Shown here: positions 6,664 through 8,067 of the stretch, piece by piece | Layout: the number at the start of each line of letters is the position of its first letter | Numbering within the stretch: the first letter of the stretch is position 1 | Assembly (NCBI GenBank): GCA_030018715.1 | Contig: JASEHN010000118.1 | Location: forward strand, 1 to 8,067 | Length of the DNA stretch: 8,067 nt | Reading direction: 5' to 3' | From: Thermodesulfobacteriota bacterium | GTDB taxonomy: Bacteria; Desulfobacterota; SM23-61 | The notes under the pieces: generated by a model | Seen by the model: the letters and a program-made list of their open reading frames with translations, nothing else | Databases searched by the model: none | What the model was told of the DNA's origin: nothing | Translations under genes and position numbers: made by a program

Positions 6664-7149
6664 TTAACGGGGCGAGAGGGTGAACTCTCTCCGGGCAAAC
6701 CCGTCGTTGGCCGGGGCAAAATCACCGTTGGCCGCTACCACGGAGACCACCAGGATGACTTTCTTTTTTTCCTGGGGTGCTTTCCATTTGAAGGTCCAGG
6801 AACGGAGAGAGGCCCCTTCGGCGGTATGGGTTAGATAGCCGTTTGACTTCTGGGTCGTCTTTGGGTCGGTCACGATCAATTCTCCGGCCGAGGCGCTGAC
6901 GGCAAAGCCTCCCTGGATATCTCCTTCACTCTTGACAGCACTTCGAACCGTTATCGTCAGCTCATAAGTTTTTCCGGGTTGGAAAGGAGTTGGAAGTTTG
7001 CTGATTTTAATTTCCGCACCCTTAGGCATCCCGTGGCAATCCATGCACATGGAGGTGGGTGCGCCGCCCGTACTGTTCGCGCCTGCGGGCGGGCAGGCAA
7101 GGAGGAACAGGGCCATGACTCCCAGCGCCAATAATAAGCATCTTTTCAT
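6664..7149 (-). CDS. Exported monohaem c-type cytochrome with a Reeler-like beta-sandwich domain
   Basis: A 161-residue exported protein. It has a signal peptide (MKRCLLLALGVMALFLLAC); LLAC at 16-19 resembles a lipobox, so it may be a lipoprotein, otherwise cleavage after AGA (22-24) is likely. One haem c motif, CMDCH (35-39), follows. The rest, from about LPTPFQPGKTYELTI to the end, looks like a Reeler-type beta-sandwich: PGKTY, GGFAVSASAG, a THT segment and a closing AANGDFAPANDGF strand pair. Similar haem-plus-Reeler proteins are known in myxobacteria and other bacteria but are poorly characterised. It sits between nrfA and napA, where a NapB- or NapM-like electron carrier might be expected, so an electron-transfer role to NapA or NrfA is a reasonable guess. 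The ATG has AGGGAGGG (7155-7162) 5 bases upstream; 60 bases separate its stop from napA. Confidence 0.72.
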   Translation of the reverse strand: MKRCLLLALGVMALFLLACPPAGANSTGGAPTSMCMDCHGMPKGAEIKISKLPTPFQPGKTYELTITVRSAVKSEGDIQGGFAVSASAGELIVTDPKTTQKSNGYLTHTAEGASLRSWTFKWKAPQEKKKVILVVSVVAANGDFAPANDGFARREFTLSPR

Positions 7150-7154
7150 TCAGA

Positions 7155-7162
7155 CCCTCCCT
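7155..7162 (-). promoter_or_regulatory. Ribosome binding site of the Reeler-domain cytochrome gene
   Basis: On the minus strand this reads AGGGAGGG, 5 bases before the ATG at 7149-7147. It is a strong site and suggests efficient independent translation despite the 97-base gap after nrfA. Confidence 0.65.
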
Positions 7163-7172
7163 GGCGAAAGCA

Positions 7173-7240
7173 GCGTTCAGCAATTAGCCATCAGCGTTAA
7201 GGAAAAGACGTTTTTTGGCTGAAAGCTGAAGCCTGATCGC
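7173..7240. repeat. Imperfect inverted repeat of TCAGC/GCTGA units between nrfA and the cytochrome gene
   Basis: Bases 7173-7195 (GCGTTCAGCAATTAGCCATCAGC) and the reverse complement of 7218-7240 (GCGATCAGGCTTCAGC...) agree at 16 of 23 positions, with 22 bases between. The arms are made of degenerate seven- to eight-base units ending TCAGC on one side and GCTGA on the other. It fills most of the intergenic gap and has no coding look. The wording resembles a dispersed intergenic repeat seen in anaerobe genomes, from memory only. It could be a folded mRNA spacer or a remnant of a miniature element. Confidence 0.5.
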
Positions 7241-7248
7241 TTTTCTTT

Positions 7249-8067
7249 CTATTTTTGGGCTACTTTTTGGCTGATCGCCTTATTTAAGATTTCGATTCCT
7301 TTTTGCGAGGCATTGATGGATTCGGCCAGCGATTGCCGGGCTTGTTCGGGGTTGTGGAACCCGTCGCTGTTCTCCGCCGTCCACCACTCCCAAAGAATAT
7401 GCGCCCGGTCGTGTTCCTTGCGGGCTTCCTTGAGGACTTCCTCGCTGACCCCGGTATCTTTGGCCCGGATGAAGGCATTGATCAGTTCGCCCAGCCAGAA
7501 TTCGGCCTTGCGCATCTTACCCCGCACGTAGTTCTGGATGGTTTCCACATGGTAATCGGCCTCCTCCGTTGTCCATTGGGGGTGGCACCGCTGGCAGGTG
7601 TCTTTCAGCATATACCGGGCGCTGCGCATACCATGGAAGGTGAATTCTTTCCCCTTTTTCTTTATTTTGGGCATATGGCAGTCCTTGCATTCCACGCCCG
7701 CTCTTTCGTGCTTGCTTCCCCAGAAGGCTTCCACCTCCGGGTGTTGAATTTTGCTAAGGGCCGCGCCGGTTATGGCGTGCCTGAAGTCTCTGAAGTTCAC
7801 GCTGTCGTACCTTTTTTGTAAATCAAAGACATTTACCCAGGGGTAGTAATTGGTCAGGCGATTGTCCATTCCTATTGGCGCCCCGGTCTGGGGATTGAAT
7901 CCCGGGTTACAGTTATATTCCACATGGCACTGGGCGCAGAGCAGGTTGGAGTCGGGTTTGTTAAGAATTCCGATGGCCCGGAATTCCTGCCCTCCTCGTT
8001 TGAACATAAGCTTCTCCATGGTGATTTCCTGACTTTTCTTTTTATCGTAAGGGTATGTCCCTTCTCC
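7249..8067 (-). CDS. nrfA: Cytochrome c nitrite reductase (ammonia-forming), C-terminal part; 5' end outside the window
   Basis: The reading frame stays open through base 8067, so this is the C-terminal 272 or so residues of a longer gene, not a complete protein starting at the internal ATG (8019). NrfA is a periplasmic pentahaem enzyme that reduces nitrite to ammonia with six electrons. Counting from that internal ATG, three CXXCH haem motifs are present: CAQCH (28-32), CKDCH (111-115) and CQRCH (142-146). These match haems 3-5. CHVEY gives Glu34 and the catalytic-type Tyr35. SKIQHPE gives Lys90, Gln92 and His93, matching the calcium-ligand and catalytic His set of the family. The first two haems, including the active-site CXXCK, would lie upstream. 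About 13 extra residues, with an odd Cys37, separate Tyr35 from YYPW. It is the first visible gene of the cluster; its stop lies 97 bases before the cytochrome gene. Confidence 0.9.
   Translation of the reverse strand, partial: GEGTYPYDKKKSQEITMEKLMFKRGGQEFRAIGILNKPDSNLLCAQCHVEYNCNPGFNPQTGAPIGMDNRLTNYYPWVNVFDLQKRYDSVNFRDFRHAITGAALSKIQHPEVEAFWGSKHERAGVECKDCHMPKIKKKGKEFTFHGMRSARYMLKDTCQRCHPQWTTEEADYHVETIQNYVRGKMRKAEFWLGELINAFIRAKDTGVSEEVLKEARKEHDRAHILWEWWTAENSDGFHNPEQARQSLAESINASQKGIEILNKAISQKVAQK

Noticed and set aside
7249..8019. NrfA as a complete 256-residue protein starting at 8019
   Set aside because: The frame is open to the window edge and three haem motifs correspond only to the C-terminal part of NrfA. 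The internal Met is not a credible start.

Overview
The window reads as part of an anaerobic respiratory locus from a bacterium, most plausibly a deltaproteobacterial (Desulfobacterota-type) or similar anaerobe. That guess rests on three things: a multihaem NrfA, a Nap system using NapG/NapH with no NapB or NapC in view, and intergenic inverted repeats built on CACCGCAGAG-like and TCAGC-like words of a kind I associate with such genomes. Base composition looks moderately GC-rich. The taxonomic call is inference.

Layout, left to right. Bases 1-241 are a non-coding leader with a 10-bp inverted repeat and a possible promoter. A class IV PLP aminotransferase (IlvE-like) runs rightward from 242 to 1150, from a TTG start. 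About 200 bp follow without an intact gene. They hold what looks like the decayed remnant of a small protein gene, with an in-frame stop. From 1347 to the right edge everything is on the minus strand. In transcription order these genes are: nrfA (3' part only, its 5' end lies beyond base 8067), a small monohaem cytochrome with a Reeler-like domain, an unusually long napA, napG, napH and napD.

Together the minus-strand genes describe nitrate reduction to ammonium. NapG/NapH would take electrons from quinol. NapA would reduce nitrate to nitrite in the periplasm. NapD would chaperone NapA and its Tat signal. NrfA would reduce nitrite to ammonia. The Reeler-domain cytochrome sits where a NapB- or NapM-like electron carrier might be expected, so it is the most interesting candidate for a new component. 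napG/napH and napH/napD overlap, which suggests translational coupling. The napA-napG gap (178 bp) holds a strong terminator-like hairpin and a 97-bp imperfect inverted-repeat element. The nrfA-cytochrome gap (97 bp) holds a second, different imperfect inverted repeat. No tRNA, rRNA, CRISPR array, transposase or phage gene was seen.
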